A program made the position numbers and the translations under genes. Shown here in pieces: positions 10,169 through 21,525 of a DNA stretch of 64,000 bases (position 1 is its first letter; each line of letters begins with the position of its first letter). The stretch comes from Coptis chinensis (lineage: Eukaryota > Streptophyta > Magnoliopsida > Ranunculales > Ranunculaceae): assembly GCA_015680905.1 (NCBI GenBank), contig CM027382.1, positions 12,497,501 to 12,561,500 of the forward strand, read 5' to 3'. The notes below the pieces were generated by a model. The model had not been told where the DNA came from, did no database searches, and saw only the letters and a program-made list of their open reading frames with translations.

Positions 10169-13100
10169 TAGGTATACGACTCCAGGATTTTGAGTTTAGT
10201 ACTTTTCGAAATTTGTGTAGACAAGGTGTTCGATTAAATTCCGAGGTGAAACTGTTTTTTTTGGGTTATTGTGTGTAACTTGAAAGATGGCTCCCAAGAT
10301 GTCAAACGCAAGGTTTGAAGTAGAGAAGTTTAATGGGAAGAATAACTTTGGGATTTGGCAAGTCCAAGTAAAGGACATCCTCATCCAACAAGGTTTGCAC
10401 AAGGCTTTAAAGGGGATTAAATCTAAGGCGAAAGTATGAGTAATGATGATTGGGAAGAGTTCGATCTTCAGGCATGTTCATCAATCCGGTTATGTCTTGC
10501 TAATGAGGTCATGTATAGTGTGATGGGAGAAAATACTGCTGCCGGTATTTGGCTCAAACTAGAGTCTATGTATATGACCAAGAGCATGACGAACAAGATG
10601 TACCTTAAGAAGCGTCTTTATCGGTACATGATGGTCGATGGTTCAACGATGCAAGAGCACGTTAGTGAGTTCCGTCGACGTCTAGCGGATTATTTGAATG
10701 TTGGTATGAAGATGGATGATGAGGATCAAGCGGCATGTTTAATATTCTCCTTGCCAGAAAGCTATGAGCATCTAATGATGACTACATTCATGAACAGAGA
10801 AGTCGTCGATCTTGACGAAGTTCAGAGTGCACTTCTTTCTTATGAGTTGATGAAGAAGACACGTGTAGAGAATAGCATTGATGCAAGTCAGGGGCTAGTG
10901 GCAAGAGGAAATTCGTCTGAACAGAATTATTCAAGTAATGATAATTCTAGGTCCAAGTCAAAGAAGCCTTTAAAACATGTATAGTGCTACAATTGCAATG
11001 AAAAAGGACATTACGCAAGTAATTGTCCTCACCCGAAGAAAGAGAACAAGAGAGATGGTCAGAAGAAAGGTAAGGCAAAATTTGAGGCAAATTATGCTTC
11101 AGGCTCTGAAGAGGATGAGTTCGGTCTACGTGTGTCCACACAAGACTATATGACCGAGGTGGATTCTTGATTAGGATGTTCCTATCATATGTGTCCGAAT
11201 AGAAAGTGGTTTACGCCTTATGAGAGCATTGATGGTGGTTCCGTCTTTAATGGGTAATGACGCGTTGCTTGTAAGGCGGTAGGAATTGGAACTATACGGG
11301 TCAAGATGTATGATGGTGTAGTGAGGACTCTAACCGATGTGAGACATGTTCCCGAAAGCTAAAGAAAAGTCTTATTTCTCTTGGTACCTTGGATTCCAAA
11401 GGCCACAAGTTTGTGGGAGAAGGTGGAGTCCTAAATATTGTTAATGGCTCTTTAGTTGTTATGAAGGGTCAAAAATATGGAACCTTGTATACTACGATTG
11501 GTAGTACGGATGATAGCGATGTAGCGGTGGGTGCATGTAGTAATGATTCCGAGTGCACTAAGATGTGGCATACGCGTTTAGGGCATATATGAGTGAAAAG
11601 GGTTTGTCCGAGTCAGGCAAGCGATGGTTCTTGAAGAACTTGAAGAAGCAGTATGGGGTCGCGGAGCATTGCATCTATGGGAAGCAATGCAGAGTCAAGT
11701 TCAAGTCGAAACCCACTACAACAACAGGGAATCCTTGATTATGTGCATACGGATGTTTGGGGACCCTCGAGGTGGCTTCCAAGGGAGGTAACCGCTATTA
11801 TGTCTCATTCATTGATGATCATACTCGTATGTGTGGGTGTATATGATGAAATCGAAAGATGAAGTGTTTGAGACATTTAAGAAGTGGAAGCCAAGGGTTG
11901 AGAATCGCACGGATAGGAAGGTAAAGACATTACGGTCCCGACAATGGTAACCGAAAGTATACCTATGGACCTTTCCAAGAGTTCCCCAGGCGCGAATGAG
12001 GAATTGCCGCATTAATCGACCGGTCGGGCACGCCACGCCAGAATGGAATGGAATGGAGAGGATGAATAGAACTTTGCTTGAAAGAGCAAGATGTTTATTG
12101 TCTAATGCCGGTCCCAGGCAAAGAGTATTGGGCGGAATCACGGTGTCCATGGCGTGTTACTGTATTAATAGGTCACCCGATACCGACTATAGATTGCGGG
12201 ACACCTTATGAGGTGTGGTCGTAACCCACCGGTGATTATAGTATCTTGCGAGTGTTTGGATCGACGACTTACTACCATGTGAGGGGACGACCAAGCTAGA
12301 TCCTAGAGCTAAGAAGGCCATATTCTTAGAAGTTTCATAAAATGGGGTAAAGGGATACTGATTGTGGTGTCTAGAAGCCCACAAGTTCCCCGGTCGCCAG
12401 AGATGTTACCTTTGATGAGACTTCCGCGTGTTATCTTTGAAGAAGGAAGTAGGCCGGGTAAAATGGTGAGTCTATAGAAGTTCAAGCTAATGAGCTTGAG
12501 TTGTTGCGACGCAGCCAGATGGCCTGGTTAGATCATGATGAGGTACCAAATCATGGAACCACACAAAGAACAGGAAGAAGAGCAAGAGCATCCGCGAACT
12601 TGTAAAGGCCGACCCTAAGCCACAAAGACAAGTTAAAAAGTGCACAAGTATGGGCACGAAGCCGGTGAAACACTATGGTCGTGGATTTAGTGGCATATGC
12701 GACCGAATATCGAAGGTGATGAGCGGATAGCTTCAAGGAAGCCGCATTAGAGATGCTCATTTAGAGAGATTGGTTAGTAGCTATGCGCAAGCAGAGATGG
12801 AATCTCTTGATAAAAATCACACATGGGACCTAGTTTTATTGCAAAGGGCAAAAGGACTATCGGCGAAGAAATGGGTGTTCGTAAAAAGAAAGAGGTCCTT
12901 CCCGAACCGAAAAAGATCTTGGGTACAAGACAAGAGTGGTAGCAAAGGGTTTTTCACAGAAGGAAGGAGTTGACTACAATGAGGTATTTTCCCCGGTGGT
13001 CAAACATACGTCCATTCGTGTGTTATTAAGTTTAGTTGCTCACTTCAACTGGGAGTTAGAGCAACTTGATGTGAAAACTGCTTTCTTGCATGGGGACTTG

Positions 13101-14435
13101 GGACGAAGAGATCTATATGAGACAACTGAAGGGTTTGTCGTTCTTGAAAGAAGATTATGTATGCAAATTGAATCGGTCACTGTACGGGTTAAAGCAATCG
13201 CCCAGGCAATGGTACAAGCGCTTTGACACATTCATGATGCAACATGAGTACACCCGAAGTAAGTATGACTGCTGTGTCTACTTTAGAAGGCTTCGTGGTA
13301 ATGACTTCATCTATCTCCGCTTTATGTGGATGACATGCTTATTGCTTCCAAAAGCATGGTGGAGATAGACAAGTTGAAATCTCAACTTAGCTCACGAGTT
13401 TGAGATGAAAGACTTAGGTGGAGCCAAGAATATCTTGGGCATGGAGATTGACAGAGATAGGAAGAAGCGGCGGATAGTTGTATCTCGAAGAAATACATTC
13501 AGAAAGTAATTTTCGATTTGGTATGGAGAATGCAAAGTCGGTTTCTACACCTTTAGTTTGGGCATTTCAGGGCTTTCACCTAAGTTCTCTCCTAGTTCGA
13601 TTGGAGGAACAAAAGCATATGGCAAATGTTCCTTATGCAAGTGCGGGTGGGGCGGTTTGATGTATGCTATGGTGTGCACACGCCCGGACATTTCCACAGG
13701 CGATTAGTGTTGTCGGTAGGTATATGGCAAATCACGGGAAGCGGCATTGGGGAGGCGATGAAATGGGTACTAAGGTACTTGAAGCGGTACCTTGGATGTG
13801 GGATTAGTTTATGGTGGAGGCACTTATTATGTCGGTGGGTTTGTGGATTCCGATTATGCAGGGTGATCTAGATAGGCGACGATCGACCATCGGTTATGTG
13901 TTTACGATGCATGGGTGCGCGGTTAGTTGGAGGTCTATCTTCTGGCTACTTCTATCTATCTACTCTTGAAGGCGAGTATATGGCGATTGGCGAGAGGCGT
14001 GAAAGAGGCATTATGGCCAGCGGTCTTCTAGATGATTTGGATATTGAAAGCGAAAGCGATATTGCTTTTTATTGTGATAGTCGAGTGCTATTCATTTGGC
14101 GAAGAACCAAGTTCATCATGGTCGGACCAAGCATATTGATGTCCGTTATCACTTTATACGGGGGATGTCGTTGAGGATGGTGATGTTGCACTTGAGAAAG
14201 TAGACACCCATGACAATCCTGGCGATATCTTCGGCGAAAGTTGTCACCGGAGTTAAGTTCCAACCTTTGTTTGGACTTGCTCCAAATCCTACATGTTTGA
14301 AAGAGCGGTGTGGGCATAGCCCTTCAGGCGATTGATCGCGAAGTCTTCCTTCTTTGGAGGTGTTTCCTTGGATGTGATCTTCTTTGGATGTGTTCGGCTT
14401 GGTTTTATGTGTTAAAACCTCACCGAGGTGGAGAA

Positions 14436-15052
14436 TGTAGAGAAAAAAAGGGATTTTTCGCTTTTCCACGATCGAGGCCTTGGCGCCGAGAAGGGCGACC
14501 CGCTGCTCGAGCTCCGGTATGTTTGGCGACGACCAAAAGAAGCGCGCGCGGCCGGTGCTCGGTGATTTTGGCGCGACCCGCGCTCAAAGGGAGCGCGCCC
14601 GCGCTCAGGTCTTTTGTTTGCGGGCCTCGCTACAGTAACCGCGATTTTTTGTTTTTAGTATAAAAACAAAATCAGTTTTTTTGAAAACCTAACTTTTCCA
14701 AAACCAAGAAAGAGAGTAATTACAAGAGAACAATTCTTTGTGAGTTGAGTGTTCATTCTTTGTGAGTGAATTGAGAGAGACTTGTAATCTGTTACTCCGG
14801 ACATCTAGTAAAGCTTGGAACTCGCAGTGTGGACATAGGCAAATTGCCGAACCACGATATATCTCGTCTTGTGGTTTGTTCTTCTTTTATATTGATTGTT
14901 TTATTTCATTTGCTTGTTATTTGATATTGAGAAGTGTTGGGATATTGCTTGGAGGGTGTTGAAGTCTTGTCTAGTTTGAAGGATCGATCTTTGTGTAGGA
15001 TTGATCCGTTTGTTGTGGGTAACGCTGTTTCCGCACTGTTATATTCACAACA
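14436..15052 (+). repeat. 3' LTR of copia copy 1
   Basis: 617 bp, preceded by a purine-rich tract (CCGAGGTGGAGAA, about 14423-14435) that serves as the polypurine primer. Confidence 0.93.
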
Positions 15053-15102
15053 CATGATGTGCAACCTTTGTTGTTTAATTTGAAATTAAATAACTGATAC
15101 AG

Positions 15103-16847
15103 ATTGACTCACTGCTTCTGATCGCAGTTCTCAATTGGGCCACAAACATAACATCATACGTGCTTTGGGAACTGGTGACATTCCTGATAAACGTGTTGAA
15201 GGAGAGACCAATCGTGAATGCGCTAGATGGTTTGACAGCCATAATGTCCATAGGCACTACTTTCCTCAACATTCTCATCTCAGCATTGCTTTACATTGCA
15301 GTAAGTTCTTAACTTCTGAGAATTTCAGAAAACTTTTGAACTGCAAGAATGAAAAGGGGGGAGAATAATCGATTTCTGATTCTGCAGCTGCTTATGTTTT
15401 TTTCAGATCTATTTATGAACTTCCAAACCAGTGCAGAAACAATAGATGAAAAATCACTTATAAGTGCGCCTCACCTAATACCCACTTCATTCATAATTGT
15501 CTTGTTTCACTGCAGGGATTGGAACTCATAACAATGTCAGTTCCTCCGAGCTTTTCAAAGGTACTAGGAACATGTCATGAGAAGGACACTGCATGCATTG
15601 GCGAGGTACATCACTCTCTATTTTATGTGGCAGTACTTGCGATAGCAGTGGGAAGAGCTGGCTGTGAAAATTCGCTACCAACCTTTTGGAATCAACAGTT
15701 AAATGACCCTATCAATCAGCAGATTAGCTATGAAAAGCACTGCACAAGTGTAGAATGTATAAATATCAGCTTATGGCTATACGTGTTAGGCACTTACATA
15801 CTTTCTTCCATCAAGTCATGGACCACTACTTTTGAAATTCTTATTGTAGTAATGGCAATTGCAACTATCATCATCTTATGTGGAACCCTTTCCTACATAC
15901 ATTTAAAACCATGTGGGAGTGCGCTCACATGCGTGGTTCATGTTTTTGTGGCTGCAACATTAAAGAGACATCACCAGTGCCCTTCTAATACTAGTCAACT
16001 GCATAACCCGGAAGCTGTGGAGCTCCCGCTGCCTAACACTAACCAACTAAGGTTCTTGGAAAAAGCTTCCATTATCGTCTTACAGGGTGTAAATGACAAA
16101 GAAAGCAAGTGGAGACTTTGCACTGTCACAGAAGTAGAGGAAACTAAGCTTCTCTTAGGCATGTTTCCCATGTGCACAACATTCCTCATGTCTGGAGTAG
16201 TACTCTCAGTTGGAAACACTTACTTTCTTGAGCAAGGCAACAGCATGGAAAGTAAGCTAGGAAAGATACAGATTCCTATCCTGAGCTTTCTTCTCCTCTT
16301 TGAAGTTTCAAGAGTTGTAACCACAAAAATATATAGCCTAACACTGAGTAGTTGCACTCGACTTGATGAAACATGTTTGTCTAAGCTGAGACTAGGGGTG
16401 GGGATGCTTCTCTCTGTTAACTGTTGTGTTGTGGCTGCACTGGTAGAGACTAAAAGATTAAATGTTATCAGTAGCAATGGACTACTACACGAACCAGGAG
16501 CTACAGTCCCCATGAGTATGTTCTGGTTAACACCACAGTTTCTCTTACTGGGAGCAACGGATGGACTTGTGAAGGATGGAGTCAGACAATTGTCCCAACT
16601 CAATGAAGACATACGCAGAACCATTCGCCAACACAACGATTGGAGTAGGGACCATTCTAAGTATACTTGTTGTGACCATTTCAAATAAAGCTAGCAAGAT
16701 TGGAAGAAGACATGGTTGGTTTGCAGCTAACCTGAACCAAAGTCGCCTCGATTATTTTTATGGACATTAGCATGTTTGAGCCTTGTCAACTTGGGTTTCT
16801 ACTTTTTCATGTCAAATAGGTTCACACCCAAGAGAGAAACAGAGTAG
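15103..16847 (+). CDS. NPF (NRT1/PTR family) transporter, C-terminal two exons; frame broken near the end
   Basis: NPF proteins are 12-helix proton-coupled transporters of nitrate, peptides or hormones. Two exons are visible. Exon 15103-15300 is preceded by ACAG and followed by GTAAGT, and encodes a hydrophobic helix pair starting IDSLLLIAVLNWATNITSYV. Exon 15516-16847 is preceded by TGCAG and is joined in phase. The second exon holds the central loop typical of the family (CGSALTCVVHVFVAATLKRH, then VNDKESKWRLCTVTEVEETK) and C-terminal helices (FWLTPQFLLLGATDGLVKDG). The frame shifts near 16590, where the conserved continuation (SMKTYAEPFANTTIGVGTIL) lies in another frame, and again near 16765 before FTPKRETE and the stop at 16845. 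The family's G-G-KP/FGADQFD signature is poorly kept. The copia element lies about 50 bp before the first exon, and any N-terminal exon was not found. Either a recent pseudogene or a gene with base-level assembly errors. Confidence 0.75.
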
Positions 16848-17704
16848 CAAGCATTCAGTTTAAACACGGTTGTTTCAGAAAGCAACAGTTGTTCTAGTAC
16901 ACCCAACAGTTGTTCCAGTGCACCCTGGTAATATGATGATTCAGCTATATATAAATGTGTGCTTTCTCACTTTTCTGGAAAAGATGACTACAGTTTCTAT
17001 GCTTCTGTCCAGTACTGAGTATATGCGTCTAGACAAATTGCAATATGTAACACTTAATGTTCCCATCTAGGTTCGTTGTTTTTCAAAAAAAAATCGCTCA
17101 GATGAAGTAATGCGGAACGGAGTGAACTTAAAAAGAAAAAGAAAAGAGAGTTTCCAGTGAAATACAAATACCTTAATCAGATCTCAAGAGACGAGCTCTT
17201 CTCTCCAGCACCCATGTGCCATTTGAATCTGTAAGATCAGCTCTTGCTCCACGTTCTTCAACTTTACGAAGTCCAAATCTTGTTAAACATTGATTGTCGA
17301 ACTTTTAGTCACTCCCTGTCTCCCTGATGACGGCTCTTGTTTGATGAGAGCACAGTCCAAATAAATATGCAGCCAGACATAGCATGTCCCACTTTGAAGT
17401 GCGATGTGTGTGGTCTAATCTTAATACAATTATCACCTCTCATTTAATCTAGCGGAAGTATTGCAAAAATACTTATGTTCTCCCTTTCAGTTTAAAGAGC
17501 CTAACAGATTGTGTGTGCCACTATTTTTGACAGAACTCTACAGCTCTAATTAAATGGGTGACATCATTTTACCAATCATTATATCTACTAATGTATTTTG
17601 TCATCGAATGAAGTGTACAAGGGCCAAACCACACACCCTGTATTTCTAGATTGCCTATTTGAGGGACTGGACTTACAAAATACACCATCAGCAGGTGTGC
17701 AGTT
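16848..17704. other. Intergenic, nothing recognised
   Basis: This lies between the ends of the plus-strand NPF gene and the minus-strand PPR gene, so it should hold both 3' untranslated regions. No other feature is supported. Confidence 0.5.
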
Positions 17705-19623
17705 TCACCAATAATCCATGCACGAACATAAACCATTCTCAAAATGGTGGAAGCGGCTCCTGTCCCTGACAACAATTCTACGGTCATAAGCTTTTGAAAT
17801 AATCTTTACTGCGGCATGACAATCCCGACAAATGCGGAGGTTCTTCACTATTCGCAATGGTGTTTTATGACTAGTACTGATTAGGCCAAAAGCAATTGCT
17901 ATCTTCTCACTATGATGATACAGAGTACTTTCTTTCTCTCTGTCATCCATGTTTAGCAAAACATTTCTCGTATCCGGTCTGTGGCCAGCCAACCTCAACT
18001 TGTCAACTATCTCCTCCAACATTAGATGGATCTCTTCAGCTCTTGGATTTGAATCGTCTTCTACAAGAAATTCATTAATCATTCCATCAAGTTCAATCCA
18101 ACTACATCCAGGGTCTTTCCTGATGTTGAGCTCCTTCATTCGCATCCTAGTTTCAGCAACAGAACCCCAGTCGCCTAAAGAGTACATATTTGATAGAGCT
18201 ACATAGCCTCCACTATCACGAGGAGCTAACTCCATAAGGTTCTCAGCGTCGTTTTTCCCATTTCAATATGGCCATGCAATTTACAAGCACCAAGCAAGGC
18301 TTTCCATATCACGTCATCAGGCTTAATGGTCATGCTCAATATAAGCTTCTCAGCCTCTTCAAGTAGCCCAGCACGACCAAACAGATCAACCAGGCACCCA
18401 TAGTGCTCAATTCTAGGTTTTAACCCAACCACTCTAACCATTTGGTCGAAGTAAAACTTGCCCAAATCCACCAACCCTGCATGACTACATGCGGCCAGCA
18501 CACTGATGTAAGAAACATCACTAGGCTTTACTCCTGATTTTTCCATCTTGGAAAAGTAATCAAGTGCATCCTTAGCACGACCATGCATAGCAAGCCCTCC
18601 GATAATAGCATTCCAAGTGATTACATTAGTCTGTGGAAGCCTCTGGAATACCTGAACCGCCTTCTCGATGCTCCCACATTTCGAGTACATATCAACTAAA
18701 GCAGACCCAAGCACATCATCCAACTTAATATCATTTCTCTCTGCATACACATGCACCCATTTACCAACTCAACTTTGGCCAAAGCGTGATATCGCAGGCA
18801 AAACACTAACTAAAGTCACATAATTCGGACACTCATTCCCCAACTGCATCTCGCGAAAAATCTCCACAGCCTCCTTAAAAAACCCATTTTGCGCGTACCC
18901 AGCTATCATAGCATTCCAAGACACCACACTTCTTTCAGGCATCAAATCAAACAGTTTTCTCGCCGACTCGAACTCCCCATTTCTCAAATACCCATCAATC
19001 AAAACATTCCAAATCACATTCCCATCTCTAACAACACATTTTCCAAACAACCGCCTCGCGTCATCCATAACCCCACACACACTATAAACTCTAACCAAAT
19101 TACTAACAACAAACTCATCACAATTCAACTCACCCCCACATTTTATAATCTGTCCATGAACTTGTTTCCCTTCTTCTATCCCTCTTATCTCAACACACGC
19201 TTTTAAAACAGACGGGTACGTAAATCTATTCGGTTCAACAAACTCACTACAAACCATTTCACTAAACAAAACCACAGCTTCTAAACACTGGTTTTCACTT
19301 TCTGAATAAGCTCTTATTATAGTGTTCCATGAAAAACAATTTGGGTTGTCCATTTTATTGAAAACTAAACGAGCGTAGTCTAGATTTCTATGGTCAGACA
19401 ATGCACATAATCTTAATATCTCTGCGGAGATAAATGGGTCGTGAAAACGACCCGTTTTGATAGTTTTTGCATGGACTTGAATTAAGTGTTGCATGTTTTT
19501 GCAGGTTTTGATTTCAGTTAGTAGTAACGAGTTTGTAGTAAGTGTCACCATTTTGGCGGTTAATACCGTTAACAGTTTGCATGGGTTCATATAGATTGAA
19601 AAATGCTGCGATATTTGCGGCAT
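17705..19623 (-). CDS. LPA66: DYW-type pentatricopeptide repeat protein, LPA66-like plastid RNA editing factor
   Basis: An intronless PLS-type PPR gene. It reads in order: PPR motifs (CFSWNTIIRAYSES, VSWNAMIAGYAQNG, ALVDMYSKCG, ITWNAIIGGLAMHG, IEHYGCLVDLFGRAG), an E/E+ region (DVIWKALLGACKLHGHIEMG, DPGCSWIELDG), and a complete DYW cytidine-deaminase-like domain (HSEKIAIAFGLI, LRICRDCHAAVKIISK, ending CSCMDYW). Motif order and wording closely follow Arabidopsis At5g48910 (LPA66), which is needed for editing of plastid psbF RNA. Total length of about 640 codons matches. There are two breaks: an in-frame TGA at about 18769-18771, where the homolog reads LELG, and a one-base shift near 18240 after HIEMGKTT. 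The start may be the ATG at 19623 or the one at 19590 (MNP). Everything else is conserved, so sequencing error or very recent inactivation are both possible. It lies about 100 bp downstream of the PILS gene on the same strand. Confidence 0.9.
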
Positions 19624-19724
19624 TTTGTAATATCTCGTGATAGTTTAGAATGTCGGTATAATTAGCGTGCTGATATTTGGTGAAACATTCTGATAAAATA
19701 CAAGCAATTCCATGGGCAAATTTG

Positions 19725-20451
19725 TTATACACGTTTCATGGAGACTGAATATTCACTGTGACCTGCTCCGAACATTTGTGTAATTGTACGGTACAATATA
19801 TTTGTACCTGCCAAATTGATGGAAGGAAAGTTAGATGACAAACAATATATTTGAATCTGAAAAAGAATAATGGTGTAGTGCTATATACCAATGTCAAGTG
19901 CGAACTGCGTACTAAAGCACGAGAACAAATTGATACAATGGATCTGAGGAGACAAAGCCGAAATGAACTGCCCGTTTCACAATAAGAACACCTGATCGAG
20001 GCAGGAGAATGTTTTGTACTATTATGGTTCCAATAGTGAGAGACCTGATGAGTTCTTGTCTTCTTGACTGCTCCAAAGCTGAATGACAAGTTGACAGCAC
20101 AAGCATCAACAAACCAACTTGGTTTTGTCACAAATGAGAATAGCAGTTCTTGATTGATCGATTAAGGAAATCATGAATTACAAATAGTAGATAGTTACTC
20201 TTTTTTAGGTTTCCTCCCACCATCAAGATGAGAGCGGGAACAGATCCATCACTGCAAACAAGTGAAAAAAATAATAATAATAATAAAAAACCTGAGTCAT
20301 AGTATAGCGGTATAGCCATGTGCAAAATGAACATTAAACCATGTGTTTACCCAAGCAAAGAAGCAGAATCTTTGACTGCACGAAGAGGGGCGCTTGAACC
20401 AATTATTAACCTTCGTATCTGAGGGACCATTCCAACAATAAATCCAACAAC
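19725..20451 (-). pseudogene. PILS last four exons
   Basis: 20351-20451 encodes VVGFIVGMVPQIRRLIIGSS and APLRAVKDSASLLG. 20199-20251 encodes DGSVPALILMVGGNLKK. 19889-20044 encodes SLTIGTIIVQNILLPRSGV then VHFGFVSSDPLYQFVLVL, followed by a stop where relatives have Q. 19725-19807 encodes TITQMFGAGHSEYSV. All match C-terminal PILS blocks and are separated by GT-AG introns of about 82 to 154 bp. Confidence 0.85.
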
Positions 20452-20798
20452 CTATAAAGAAAACAAACAAGAAGTTATTTTGTTCCTTTTAATAAACTGG
20501 TAGGGGTCCTGCCCTTGGGTGATTTTTCAAAAATAAAAATAAAATCAGGAAATCAACATCATTCTAGGCTTCACTCATGATGAATTACACCGAGAAGTTC
20601 CCTAGTTTACCAGTGAAATAACACTCTAAGCTAAACTACGAACCCCAATACTCACGATGAGTATGGTGCAGGATTGGGAACCATTACTTTTTTCACATAT
20701 TTAAGAATTTATGTACTGTATAAACATACAACTAACTGAATCTAGTAGAGAAAGGTAAGGAAAATAAAATAAAACAAACACAATGAGACACTGCGCAC

Positions 20799-20886
20799 TG
20801 CAAAGGTGAAGGTGCACAAATTCTCTTCAAGTTGACACTGGCGGAAGCATATTTGAGAGTTGTTTGAACTTGGCTGACATTGATGC
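20799..20886 (-). pseudogene. PILS exon (INVSQVQTTLK...NLKRICAPS)
   Basis: Matches the amphipathic stretch before the C-terminal helices (NLKRIFAPST in relatives). The last codons appear one base short, so the frame to the next exon is lost. The copia copy 2 LTR begins 42 bp upstream of this exon. Confidence 0.8.
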
Positions 20887-20928
20887 CTAACATAGATTCA
20901 GAATAACCAACACTCTCTTTTATGCCCG

Positions 20929-21525
20929 TGTTGAGAATAGGACAATGCATAAACAACGTTATCCACAACAAATAGATCAATCCTACACAAAGATCAATCA
21001 TTCTCACTAGACAAGACTTCAACACCCTCTAAGCAATATCCCAATACTTCTTAATATCAAATAACAAGCATATATAAAGTAAAACAATTAATGTAAATGA
21101 GAACAAACCACAAGACAAAGATATATTGTGATTCGGCAATTTTCCTACGTCCACACTGCGAGTTCCAAACTTTCCTTGATGTCCAGAGTAACAGATTACA
21201 AGATCACTCAATTCACTCACAAAGAATGAATACTTAACTTACTAAGAATTGCTCTATTCTAATATCTCTCTTTCTTGGTTTTGGTTAGGTTAGGTTTGTA
21301 CAGAAAAAACATATATTTATACAGTTTCTGAAAACTTCCGAAACTAGTCAAATTCGTGTTAAAAAGCGATTGGAGCTGGCTGGCGCCGACCGAGCAAAAA
21401 GTCGGCGCAAAGCGCACCAAAAACATTGGAAGTCGCCAAAAAAATATGGTAGCGTGCGCATTTTTATTAATACATACATAGGCGCGCCTTACACCAAATA
21501 GAGAAAAACATCTTTTTTCTCTACA
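20929..21525 (-). repeat. 3' LTR of copia copy 2
   Basis: 597 bp; ends in TGTAGAGAAA read on the minus strand. The polypurine tract is the complement of CTCCACCTCG at 21529-21538. Confidence 0.92.

Larger units (their letters stand above)
9543..15052 (+). mobile_element. Ty1/copia LTR retrotransposon, copy 1 (fossil)
   Basis: A full-length but heavily decayed copia element of the Tnt1-like group. LTRs lie at 9543-10154 and 14436-15052, each starting TGTAGAGAAA and ending TTCACAACA. The perfect 5-bp target duplication CATGA is at 9538-9542 and 15053-15057. A primer-binding site complementary to initiator Met-tRNA (TTGGTATCGAGC) follows the 5' LTR. Domain order is that of copia: gag with a CCHC knuckle (about 10287-11130), protease and integrase (about 11160-12350), reverse transcriptase (about 12770-13460) and RNase H (about 13560-14300). 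The coding region is broken in many places. LTR age could not be computed; the GC-rich part of the LTR is strongly diverged between the two copies while the rest is close. It sits in an intron of the NPF gene, about 50 bp before a splice acceptor. Confidence 0.95.

Noticed and set aside
18889-19206. 105-codon plus-strand frame over the PPR gene
   Set aside because: Antisense shadow of the PPR coding sequence.
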